A program made the position numbers and the translations under genes. The notes beneath the pieces are model-generated. The model searched no databases and had not been told where the DNA came from. It was given only the letters and a program-made list of their open reading frames with translations. Shown one piece after another: positions 15,502 through 22,772 of a stretch of DNA of 64,000 nt (position 1 is its first letter; each line of letters begins with the position of its first letter). The stretch lies in the NCBI RefSeq assembly GCF_014873535.1, contig NZ_JADBEF010000001.1, forward strand, positions 7,936,001-8,000,000, in the 5' to 3' direction. This DNA comes from Nonomuraea africana. Its GTDB lineage: Bacteria > Actinomycetota > Actinomycetes > Streptosporangiales > Streptosporangiaceae.

Positions 15502-16374
15502 TCAGGTGGAGCGGTAGTGGCGGCGGAGCGCGATGCCCGCCGCGATGCCGCCCGCCACCGCGCCCAGCCCCGCCGCGATCGGCAGCGCGGTCAGCGTGGC
15601 CTTGCGCCCCGTGCGGTAGTCGCGGATCGGCCAGCCGTGCTTCTTCGCGTGCTCCCGCAGCTCCGAGTCGGGATTGATGGCCACCGCGTGCCCCACGAGC
15701 GAGAGCATCGGCAGGTCGTTCGCCGAGTCGCTGTAGGCGGTGCAGCGGGTCAGGTCGAGGCCCTCGCGCCGAGCCAGCGCTCGTACGGCCTCGGCCTTGG
15801 CGGGACCGTGCAGCAGGTCGCCGACCAGGCTGCCGGTGTAGACCCCGTCACGCGACTCGGCGACCGTGCCGAGCGCGCCGGTCAGGCCGAGCCGCTGCGC
15901 GATGACCCTGGCCAGCTCGACGGGGGTCGCGGTGACCAGCCAGACGCGCTGCCCGGCGTCGAGGTGCGACTGGGCGAGGGCGCGGGTGCCCGACCAGATG
16001 CGGTCGGACATCTCCTCGTCGTAGATCTCCTCGCCGAGCCGTACGACGTCCTCGACCTTGCTGCCCGCGACGAAGGCGAGCGCCGTCTCCCTCGCCACCG
16101 CGATGTGCTCGGGGTTCTCGTTGCCGCGCAGCCGGAAGACCGCCTGGCCGACCGCGAACTTCAGCAGGTCGGAGGAGGTGAACATGCCACGCGTGGCCAG
16201 ACCCCTGGCGAAGTGGTAGATGGAGGCGCCACGCATCATCGTGTTGTCCACGTCGAAGAAGGCGGCGGCCTGGAGGTCGGGCTCGGCGGGGAGCGTGGCC
16301 ACGGCGGCGGCTGCCGCCACCTCTCCGGCGATCTCCGCCTCGGTCGCGCGTTGCCGTCGAAGTAGCCGCCTCAT
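15502..16374 (-). CDS. HAD-IB family phosphatase (SerB-like)
   Basis: The 290-residue protein carries all HAD motifs: FFDVDNTMMRG (motif I, nucleophile Asp about 42), VWLVTATP (motif II), the Lys in GPAKAEAVRAL, and YSDSANDLPMLSLVG (motif IV). A helical cap lies between motifs I and II, and a C-terminal hydrophobic segment may anchor it to the membrane. Such proteins are phosphoserine- or lipid-phosphatase-like; some actinobacterial members are annotated lysophosphatidate phosphatase-like. ATG 16374 was chosen as giving a normal length. It lies next to rsbN, a neighbourhood also seen in Streptomyces. Confidence 0.88.
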   Translation of the reverse strand: MRRLLRRQRATEAEIAGEVAAAAAVATLPAEPDLQAAAFFDVDNTMMRGASIYHFARGLATRGMFTSSDLLKFAVGQAVFRLRGNENPEHIAVARETALAFVAGSKVEDVVRLGEEIYDEEMSDRIWSGTRALAQSHLDAGQRVWLVTATPVELARVIAQRLGLTGALGTVAESRDGVYTGSLVGDLLHGPAKAEAVRALARREGLDLTRCTAYSDSANDLPMLSLVGHAVAINPDSELREHAKKHGWPIRDYRTGRKATLTALPIAAGLGAVAGGIAAGIALRRHYRST

Positions 16375-16478
16375 AGCCCCACAGCTTAACCGGCACATGT
16401 CAGCGAAGCCCCGCGGAAGAGCCCGCCGCCCCGGCCGAAAACCCCGGATTCAGCCGCCATCGTCCCGCCGCCCCGGTT

Positions 16479-17096
16479 TCAGCCGGCAGGGAGGCGGAGG
16501 CCGTCGATGTAGTCGAGGTAGCCGCTGGCCTGTTCCTGGTCGACGTCGTTGAGCCGTTCCAGCATGGGGTCGACCGCCTTGTGCTGCTCCTCGACGAATT
16601 TGTTGATCTTCTCCTGGTCCCGGGGGGCCGCCCTGTCCATCCGTTCCATCGCCGAGCGCGTGCTCTCCTCCATCTCCTGGAGCGTGGCGCCGACGTGCGG
16701 TCCGCCTCCGCCGGCGTCGAGCAGTGCCCTCAGTTCCTCGGCCCGCTTCGCGGCCGCCTCCAGCTCGCCGTCCGCCTTGTCGGGGTTGAGGTCGTAGATC
16801 GCGCCCTCGGCCGCGCGCTTGAGCGGGTAGAGCAGGTCGCCGGGCACCGCCTTGTAGGTCACCATGACCGACAGCACCATCACCATCGCCATGCCCGCCG
16901 ACAGCACGGGGGTCAGCCATCGCCACTGCCTGCGCCGTTCGGGGACGGGCGCGGCGGCGAAGGTCTCGGACATGAGGGTCTCGCGCAGCCTGGCTCTGAA
17001 CGCCGGATCGGGACCGGGGCCCAGCGGGAGATTGTCCCCCAGGTCGGTGAGTTGGCGCAGAAGGTCATCATGGCGCCGATGCCGTGACCTACCCAT
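16479..17096 (-). CDS. rsbN: RsbN-like anti-sigma factor (DUF5667)
   Basis: The 205-residue protein has a cytoplasmic N-terminal sigma-binding segment (about 1-58), one transmembrane helix (WLTPVLSAGMAMVMVLSVMV, about 60-79) and an outer domain that begins with VPGDLLYPLKRAAEGA, the DUF5667 hallmark, followed by a long Glu/Lys-rich coiled-coil region. It lies immediately downstream of the bldN gene, as rsbN does in Streptomyces, where RsbN binds and inhibits sigma-BldN. It has no zinc-binding anti-sigma motif, as expected for RsbN. GGGAG precedes the ATG by 6 bases. Confidence 0.88.
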   Translation of the reverse strand: MGRSRHRRHDDLLRQLTDLGDNLPLGPGPDPAFRARLRETLMSETFAAAPVPERRRQWRWLTPVLSAGMAMVMVLSVMVTYKAVPGDLLYPLKRAAEGAIYDLNPDKADGELEAAAKRAEELRALLDAGGGGPHVGATLQEMEESTRSAMERMDRAAPRDQEKINKFVEEQHKAVDPMLERLNDVDQEQASGYLDYIDGLRLPAG

Positions 17097-17170
17097 GAAC
17101 GCTCCCTGCCGCCCCCGGATGGTGATCTACTGGTGGTGATACTTGCCTAACGACCTGCCGCCGGGTGAGG

Positions 17171-17821
17171 TTACGCCAGATCGGGCTTGAGGGCCCTGGC
17201 CAGCGAGCGAATCGCACGGAACTGCAGCGCTTTGATCGCTCCACTCTTCTTCCCCATGATCAGCGCGGTCTCCGCGAGTGACAGTCCGTGCAGGAACCTC
17301 AGGACGACGCATTCCTGCTGCTCGGGATTGAGGTCACGGACCGCTCGCAGCACGCGGTCGTTGATGATCGCCGTGACGACGGCGTTCTCCGGGATGTGCG
17401 CCCCTTCGAGCGGCACGTCCAGCACCTCGGCGGTCGAGACCTCCAGGCGGTACCTGCCTGACTTGAAATGGTCGGCGACCAGGTTCCGCGCGATGGTCAC
17501 GAGCCAGGCGCCGAAGTCACGGCCCTGCCAGGTGAAGTCGCTGATCCGGCGGAGCGCGCGAAGAAAGGTCTCGCTGGTGAGATCCTCGGCGAGGGGATGG
17601 GAGCCGACCCTGAAGTAGATGTAGCGATAGACGAGGTCCAGATAGCGGTCGTAGAGCGTTCCGAAGGCGTCGCTGTCGCCGGCTTTCGCCCGCAGGACCA
17701 GCGCGCGCAGCTCGCCGTGGTCCGCCTCCTGGGCGTCTTCGCGCACGACAAGCTCGCTCGTCCGTGCTCCTCCAACGGCCGCTGGAGGAAGTAGCCCGGC
17801 GAACGACCACGATTCAGGCAT
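17171..17821 (-). CDS. bldN: Developmental ECF sigma factor, sigma-BldN
   Basis: The 216-residue sigma factor shows the near-invariant BldN core: AFGTLYDRYLDLVYRYIYFRV, AEDLTSETFLRALRR, FTWQGRDFGAWLVTIARNLV and ADHFKSGRYRLEVST. Region 4 contains LNPEQQECVVLRFLHGLSLAET and MGKKSGAIKALQFRAIRSLAR. In Streptomyces sigma-BldN is needed for aerial mycelium and directs chaplin and rodlin genes. Only about 40 residues precede region 2, fewer than the long pro-sequence of S. coelicolor BldN, so proteolytic activation may differ. It is followed by rsbN. The ATG at 17821 has GGGA 6 bases upstream. Confidence 0.92.
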   Translation of the reverse strand: MPESWSFAGLLPPAAVGGARTSELVVREDAQEADHGELRALVLRAKAGDSDAFGTLYDRYLDLVYRYIYFRVGSHPLAEDLTSETFLRALRRISDFTWQGRDFGAWLVTIARNLVADHFKSGRYRLEVSTAEVLDVPLEGAHIPENAVVTAIINDRVLRAVRDLNPEQQECVVLRFLHGLSLAETALIMGKKSGAIKALQFRAIRSLARALKPDLA

Positions 17822-18001
17822 CCGGTATCCCTAGGGGTAAGGGGTGCGGCGTGCTCGAACACTCTAGAAATCAACTGGAAATTCCACAATCCACACTGGG
17901 CCCGGCATGACTACCTGTAACCCGCGGATACCGTGTGGACCAACCAGCTTCCCTCTTCGGCTACCGGTTGGGAGGTGATGTCCGGCAGCATTGGGGGCAC
18001 C

Positions 18002-19594
18002 ATGGAACTCCTCGTCGCAGTGATCGCGTTCGCCGGCGCTCTGCTCGCAGGGATCGCCGCGTACGCCTTGGTGCGCCGCCTCCAAGAAGAGCGTGAAGGC
18101 TGGCTGATCGCCTGGACGGTGGCCGCGGTCGCACTGTGCGTGTCACTGGCTGTGATCGGATTGGGCGGCCTCACGTCGTTCGGCGCCCTCACCTTCAGGC
18201 TCTACCAGCTGTTCGGAGCCCTCCTCGCGCCGCTCTGGCTGGCCATCGGCCTCATCCAGCTGCTCGCGGAGAAGGGCAGGGTGAGCTTCGCCACCTGGCT
18301 GCTCGGCACCGCCACCACCATCGTCGCCACCTACATCGTCGTTCTCGACCCGATCCGCGACGAGGCGAAGTTCCAGACCGAGACCCTGCCCGCGGCGAGC
18401 CACTGGGGCCTGGTCGCAGGCGCCGTCCTGACCGGCGTGCACGCCCTGGTCGTGCTGGTCATGCTGGGCTGCCTGGCGGTGGCCGGCCTGCGCTGGCGCA
18501 AGGGCGACGAGTACGACACCGACAACATGCACGCGGCCCTAGTGATCGCGCCCAGCGGCATCGCGCTGGTGGGCGCCGTGCGCTTCAGCGTGCCGGCCGT
18601 CTTCACCGTCGCGCTGCTCCTGGTCGCCGCGGCCGCGGTCTGGTACGCCGTGCTGCGCCCGCTCGCGCCGTACGACGACGAGGAGGACGAGATCGACGAC
18701 GAGGCCTGGGAGACCCGCCCCTCCGGGCGCAGAGCCGTTCAGGAGCCCGCTCAGGCGCCCGCGCCCGCCCAGCCCCGGAGGTCAGGACTGGGCGACCTGG
18801 TGGCCGAGTACCGGGCGGGCGAGCAGGAGATCGACTACGCCGCGCGCATGTCGCCCGCCTCCGACGCCTTCGCCGCGGGGCCCGCCACCGGCTACGTCAT
18901 GTCGGCCAACGGCGCCGACGCGCCCCTTCCGCAGAGCGGTCCCCAGAGCAACGGCTACCACACGGGCACCCATCCGAGCGGCGCCCATCCGAGCGGCGCG
19001 CACCAGGGCGGGGGCCCGCAGACCGGCCCCCACGGCATCCCTCAGCCCCAGGCTCCGCAGGCGGCGCCCGAGACCGGCATGTTCGGTGTCCCCGACGGCC
19101 TGGCGGCCTCCCAGGGCTACGGCAGGGCCGCCCGAGAGCCCGAGTACGGCATGCCGGGCACCGGTTCGCTGTACCCGGGAGCGGAGATCTACCCCGGCGC
19201 GGAGAGCCCCGCGTTCGGCACCGGCGCCCACACCGCCCCCGCCGTGGGCACGTCCCGCCCCTCGCCGAACATCTACGGCCTGCTGACCGTCTTCACGATC
19301 ATGGACGGCTCCGGCGACGCCTTCGACCGGCTGGCCGAGGAGACCGTCGACGCCGTACGGCGCAGCGAGCCCGACACGCTGGTCTACGCCTGCCACGCGG
19401 TGAAGTCGGCCCCGCTGCAGCGCATCGTCTACGAGCTCTACCGGGACGAGGTCGCCTACGTCGACCACCAGCGCCAGCCGCACGTGGAGCGCTTCCTCAC
19501 CGAACGCCAGTCGATGGTGCTGGCCACCAACGTCATCGAGCTCAACGTCAACGCCGCGAAGGTGGTGCCGCTGCCCACGGCGTTCCAGCTCTGA
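18002..19594 (+). CDS. Seven-helix membrane protein fused to a C-terminal ABM-like domain
   Basis: The 530-residue protein has about seven transmembrane helices in residues 1-225, then an acidic patch (YDDEEDEIDDEAWE), a long Pro/Gly/Ser/His-rich linker (about 245-420) with the short tandem THPSGAHPSGAHQGG, and a compact C-terminal domain of about 105 residues. That domain (IYGLLTVFTIMDGSGDAFDR; LVYACHAV; RIVYELYRDEVAYVDHQ) reads as an antibiotic-biosynthesis-monooxygenase (ABM/YgiN) fold. The combination is unusual. ATG 18002 is preferred; in-frame starts at 17975 and 17978 are possible. It is divergent from bldN. Function is unknown; a membrane-tethered oxidoreductase or sensor is speculation. 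Confidence 0.75.
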   Translation: MELLVAVIAFAGALLAGIAAYALVRRLQEEREGWLIAWTVAAVALCVSLAVIGLGGLTSFGALTFRLYQLFGALLAPLWLAIGLIQLLAEKGRVSFATWLLGTATTIVATYIVVLDPIRDEAKFQTETLPAASHWGLVAGAVLTGVHALVVLVMLGCLAVAGLRWRKGDEYDTDNMHAALVIAPSGIALVGAVRFSVPAVFTVALLLVAAAAVWYAVLRPLAPYDDEEDEIDDEAWETRPSGRRAVQEPAQAPAPAQPRRSGLGDLVAEYRAGEQEIDYAARMSPASDAFAAGPATGYVMSANGADAPLPQSGPQSNGYHTGTHPSGAHPSGAHQGGGPQTGPHGIPQPQAPQAAPETGMFGVPDGLAASQGYGRAAREPEYGMPGTGSLYPGAEIYPGAESPAFGTGAHTAPAVGTSRPSPNIYGLLTVFTIMDGSGDAFDRLAEETVDAVRRSEPDTLVYACHAVKSAPLQRIVYELYRDEVAYVDHQRQPHVERFLTERQSMVLATNVIELNVNAAKVVPLPTAFQL

Positions 19595-19596
19595 GG

Positions 19597-19833
19597 TCAG
19601 TCGGTCAGGGCCGCGCGCAGGCGCGCCTCCGACACCTTCCAGAAGTCGTGCTGCACGCCGTCGACCAGTGTGACGGGAATCATCTCCCAGTACTTCTCCG
19701 TCAGCTCGGGTGAGGAGTTGATGTCGATCTCCTCCCACGGCACCCCCAGCTCGGCCGCGACCCTGGAGATGATCGTCCGGGCGTCGTCGCAGAGATGGCA
19801 GCCGGGCTTGCCCAGCAATGTGATCTGGTGCAT
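19597..19833 (-). CDS. Glutaredoxin-family thiol protein
   Basis: The 78-residue protein has a glutaredoxin/thioredoxin-like half-fold with redox motif CHLC near the N-terminus (LLGKPGCHLCDDAR) and the cis-proline segment IPVTLVDGVQHDFWKVSE. It belongs to the short DUF836-like glutaredoxin family that often neighbours rex. Its 5' end faces rex across about 100 bases containing a Rex operator, so it may be part of the Rex regulon. A TATGGT box lies 6 bases before the ATG. Confidence 0.9.
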   Translation of the reverse strand: MHQITLLGKPGCHLCDDARTIISRVAAELGVPWEEIDINSSPELTEKYWEMIPVTLVDGVQHDFWKVSEARLRAALTD

Positions 19834-19839
19834 GCCCCC

Positions 19840-19845
19840 ACCATA
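19840..19845 (-). promoter_or_regulatory. Putative -10 box (TATGGT) of the glutaredoxin gene
   Basis: On the minus strand TATGGT is followed by GGGGGC and the ATG. The expected -35 position (about 19863-19868) falls inside the Rex operator, so Rex binding would be expected to block this promoter too. The GGGGG could alternatively serve as a ribosome binding site. Confidence 0.4.
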
Positions 19846-19853
19846 GCCACGAC

Positions 19854-19873
19854 TTTGTGCGTCGGTTCACAAA
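19854..19873. promoter_or_regulatory. Rex operator (ROP) between the glutaredoxin gene and rex
   Basis: TTTGTGCGTCGGTTCACAAA matches the Rex-box form TTGTGAA-N4-TTCACAA in its right half and in TTTGTG on the left; two bases of the left arm deviate. In Streptomyces, Rex binds such sites when NADH is low and represses its own rex-hemACD operon. A TAGTCT hexamer at 19879-19884 could be the rex -10 element, with the operator over the -35 region. Confidence 0.82.
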
Positions 19874-19933
19874 GGGATTAGTCTGAAAGACGGCCACGAT
19901 ACCGATCGCGTAAGTCCCAAGGAGTCCCGGCAC

Positions 19934-20623
19934 GTGATGCGTCAGCCCCAACCGCGTGACCGCGGCATCCCTGAGGCGACGGTGGCCAGGCTGCCGTTGT
20001 ACCTGCGGGCGCTCAACGGGATGGCCGAGCGCGGCATCGCGACGGTGAGCTCCGAGGACCTCGCCTCGGCGGCCGGAGTCAACTCCGCCAAGCTCCGCAA
20101 GGATCTGTCACATCTCGGCTCGTACGGCACGCGCGGCGTAGGCTATGACGTGGAGTACCTCGTCTACCAGATCTCCCGTGAACTCGGTCTGACCCAGGAC
20201 TGGGCGGTGGCCATCGTCGGAGTCGGTAACCTCGGCCGCGCCCTGGCCAACTACGGCGGCTTCGTCTCGCGTGGATTCAGAGTCGCCGCGTTGCTCGACG
20301 CCGACCCCGAAATCGTGGGCGACGACATAGCGGGGTTGAATGTTGAGCACATCGACGAACTGGAAGCCGTCATCAAGAGACGCGGAGTCTCGATCGTCGT
20401 GCTGGCCACCCCAGCGGCCGCGGCGCAGGAGTTGTGCGACCGGGTGATCGCGGCCGGGGTGACGAGCATCCTGAACTTCGCCCCCGTCGTGCTTTCGGTG
20501 CCCGACACTGTCGATGTCCGTAAGGTCGACCTATCGATCGAGCTGCAGATCCTTGCGTTCCACGAGCAGCGCAAAGCGGATCGGATGAGTGGGGGGCCAC
20601 TTATGGCCGTGGACAGCCAGTGA
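19934..20623 (+). CDS. rex: Redox-sensing transcriptional repressor Rex
   Basis: The 229-residue repressor has an N-terminal winged helix (IPEATVARLPLYLRALNGMA; VNSAKLRKDLSHLGSYGTRGVGYDV) and a C-terminal Rossmann domain (VAIVGVGNLGRALANYGGF, about 95-113) that senses NADH/NAD+. It represses respiratory and heme genes until NADH rises. The GTG at 19934 has AAGGAG 9 bases upstream; ATG 19937 is an alternative. Its stop overlaps the hemA start (GTGA), and a Rex operator lies 60 bases upstream, indicating autoregulation of rex-hem. Confidence 0.97.
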   Translation: MMRQPQPRDRGIPEATVARLPLYLRALNGMAERGIATVSSEDLASAAGVNSAKLRKDLSHLGSYGTRGVGYDVEYLVYQISRELGLTQDWAVAIVGVGNLGRALANYGGFVSRGFRVAALLDADPEIVGDDIAGLNVEHIDELEAVIKRRGVSIVVLATPAAAAQELCDRVIAAGVTSILNFAPVVLSVPDTVDVRKVDLSIELQILAFHEQRKADRMSGGPLMAVDSQ

Positions 20624-21876
20624 GTGTTCTTGTTATCGGGCTCAGCCACCGGAGCGCTCCGGTGGCCCTTCTGGAGCGCGTGTCGGTCTCCGGCGACGCG
20701 CTGGTCAAGCTCCTGCACGACGTGCACACCGAGGTGAACGTCGCCGAGGTCATGGTCGTCTCGACCTGCAACAGGGTCGAGGTCTACGCCGCGGTCGACC
20801 GCTTCCACCCGGCGCTGACCTCGATCACCAACCTGCTCGCCGTGCACTCGGGCGTGCCGGTGGACGACCTGACGCCGCACCTGTACGTCCACTACGAGGA
20901 CCGCGCGGTCGAGCACATCTTCTCCGTCGCCGCCGGCCTGGAGTCGATGGTCGTCGGCGAGGGCCAGATCCTCGGCCAGACCCGCCAGGCGCTCAAGCTG
21001 GCGCAGAAGCACGGCACGGTCGGCGCGACCCTGAACGAGCTGGCCCAGCAGGCGCTGAGGGTCGGCAAGCGCGCCCACTCCGAGACCGGCATCGACCGGG
21101 CCGGCGCCTCCCTGGTCACCGCGGGCCTGTCGTTCGCCGGCGACCTGACCGGCCGGCGCGCGCTGGTCGTGGGCGCGGGCGCGATGAGCGGTCTCGCCGT
21201 CGCCACGCTGGCGCGCGTGGGCATCACCGACGTCGTGGTCGCCAACCGCACCTTCGCCAAGGCCGTACGGCTGGCCGAGACCGTCGGCGGCAGGGCGGTC
21301 CACCTGTCCGAGGTCCCCCGAGAGCTTCAGGACGCCGACCTGGTCATCTCCTGCACGGGCGCGGGCCACCACACGATCACGCCGGAGATGCTGCAGCACC
21401 CGGTCTTCCTGCTCGACCTGGCGCTCCCGCACGACATCGACCCCGCGGTCAGGGAGCTGCCCGGCGTCACGCTCGTCGACCTCGAGACGATCAGGGAGTC
21501 GGGCGTCGGGGCGGCCGAGAGCGGCCCCGTGAACGCCGTGAGAGCGCTGGTGGCCGAGGAGCTCGAGGCGTTCCTGTCGGCCGAGCGGGCGGCGCGGGTC
21601 ACCCCGACCGTCGTGGCGCTGCGCAGCAAGGCCGCCGACGTGGTCGAGGCGGAGCTGGGCAGGCTGATGATGCGCCTGCCCGAGCTCGAGGGCAGGGCCC
21701 GCGACGAGGTCGAGCAGACCGTGCGGCGCGTGGTGGACAAACTGCTCCACGAGCCGACTGTGCGTGTCAAGAGGCTCGCGACCTCACCCGCAGGTGATCA
21801 TTATGCGGAAGCGCTGCGCGAGCTGTTCGACCTGGATCCGAAGAAGCCTGAGGCCGTGAGGAGGGTGGACCTGTGA
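20620..21876 (+). CDS. hemA: Glutamyl-tRNA reductase
   Basis: The 418-residue enzyme reduces glutamyl-tRNA(Glu) to glutamate-1-semialdehyde, the committed step of C5-pathway tetrapyrrole synthesis. Visible are the N-terminal GLSHRSAPVALLE, the catalytic Cys in VVSTCNRVEVYA (about residue 49), the GEGQILGQ segment, the NADPH-binding ALVVGAGAMSGLAVATLAR and the C-terminal dimerisation helices. Start GTG overlaps the rex stop and the end overlaps hemC (GTGA), so rex-hemA-hemC-hemD are translationally coupled. Confidence 0.97.
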   Translation: MSVLVIGLSHRSAPVALLERVSVSGDALVKLLHDVHTEVNVAEVMVVSTCNRVEVYAAVDRFHPALTSITNLLAVHSGVPVDDLTPHLYVHYEDRAVEHIFSVAAGLESMVVGEGQILGQTRQALKLAQKHGTVGATLNELAQQALRVGKRAHSETGIDRAGASLVTAGLSFAGDLTGRRALVVGAGAMSGLAVATLARVGITDVVVANRTFAKAVRLAETVGGRAVHLSEVPRELQDADLVISCTGAGHHTITPEMLQHPVFLLDLALPHDIDPAVRELPGVTLVDLETIRESGVGAAESGPVNAVRALVAEELEAFLSAERAARVTPTVVALRSKAADVVEAELGRLMMRLPELEGRARDEVEQTVRRVVDKLLHEPTVRVKRLATSPAGDHYAEALRELFDLDPKKPEAVRRVDL

Positions 21877-22772
21877 AGCTGGGAACCCGTCGAAGCCTCA
21901 TGGCGACGACCCAGTCGCAGATGATCGCCGATCTCTACACGGCGAAGACCGGCCAGACGATCGAGCTGGTCGGCATCACGACGTTCGGCGACGTGACCAA
22001 GGCCCAGCTGTCGCAGCTCGGCGGCACCGGCGTGTTCGTCAGCGCGCTGCGCGACAAGCTGGTCGAGGACGAGATCGACTTCGCCGTCCACTCGCTGAAG
22101 GACCTGCCGACCAAGCAGGACCCGCGCTTCACACTGGCGGCGCTTCCCGAGCGGCACGACGTGCGCGACGCGCTGGTGGGCAGGCTCAAGTTCGCCGACC
22201 TCGCGCCCGGTGCGAAGGTGGGCACCGGCTCGCCGCGCCGCATCGCGATGCTGCGCGCGCTGCGCCAGGACCTCGACTACGTGCCGATCCGCGGCAACGC
22301 CGACACCCGCATCGGCAAGGTCGCCTCGGGCGAGCTCGACGCTGTCGTCCTGGCCTCCGCGGGGCTGACCCGCATCGGCAGGCAGGCGGAGATCTCCCAG
22401 ATCTTCGAGGTCGAGGAGCTGCTGCCCGCACCTGGGCAGGGCGCTTTGGCCGTAGAGTGTCTCTCGACCAGGTCTGACCTGGTCGACTTCCTCAGCGTGC
22501 TCGACGATCCGCGGACCCGTTCCGCGGTGACGGCCGAGCGCGCGGTGCTGTCCGCTCTCGAGGCGGGATGCTCGGCCCCGGTTGGCGCCTTCGCCCTCGA
22601 TGACGGGCACACGCTGAACCTGACCGCAGCGGTCGTCGCGCTCGACGGCCGCGAAGCGGTGCGCAAGTCCGCCGCCGGTTCTCCTTCGGAGGCCATGGAG
22701 CTGGGCCGCGATCTCGCGGCCGCCATGATCGCCGAAGGGGCCGACAGATTGATGGGGGAGCATTCCCATTGA
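21873..22772 (+). CDS. hemC: Hydroxymethylbilane synthase (porphobilinogen deaminase)
   Basis: The 299-residue enzyme polymerises four porphobilinogens to hydroxymethylbilane. The signatures LGTRRSLMATTQSQ, DFAVHSLKDLPT (with the catalytic Asp) and VPIRGNADTRIGKV are present, and the dipyrromethane-cofactor Cys lies in LEAGCSAPVGAFA (about residue 233). It starts on a GTG overlapping the hemA stop, and its own stop overlaps a TTG start of hemD. Confidence 0.97.
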   Translation: MKLGTRRSLMATTQSQMIADLYTAKTGQTIELVGITTFGDVTKAQLSQLGGTGVFVSALRDKLVEDEIDFAVHSLKDLPTKQDPRFTLAALPERHDVRDALVGRLKFADLAPGAKVGTGSPRRIAMLRALRQDLDYVPIRGNADTRIGKVASGELDAVVLASAGLTRIGRQAEISQIFEVEELLPAPGQGALAVECLSTRSDLVDFLSVLDDPRTRSAVTAERAVLSALEAGCSAPVGAFALDDGHTLNLTAAVVALDGREAVRKSAAGSPSEAMELGRDLAAAMIAEGADRLMGEHSH

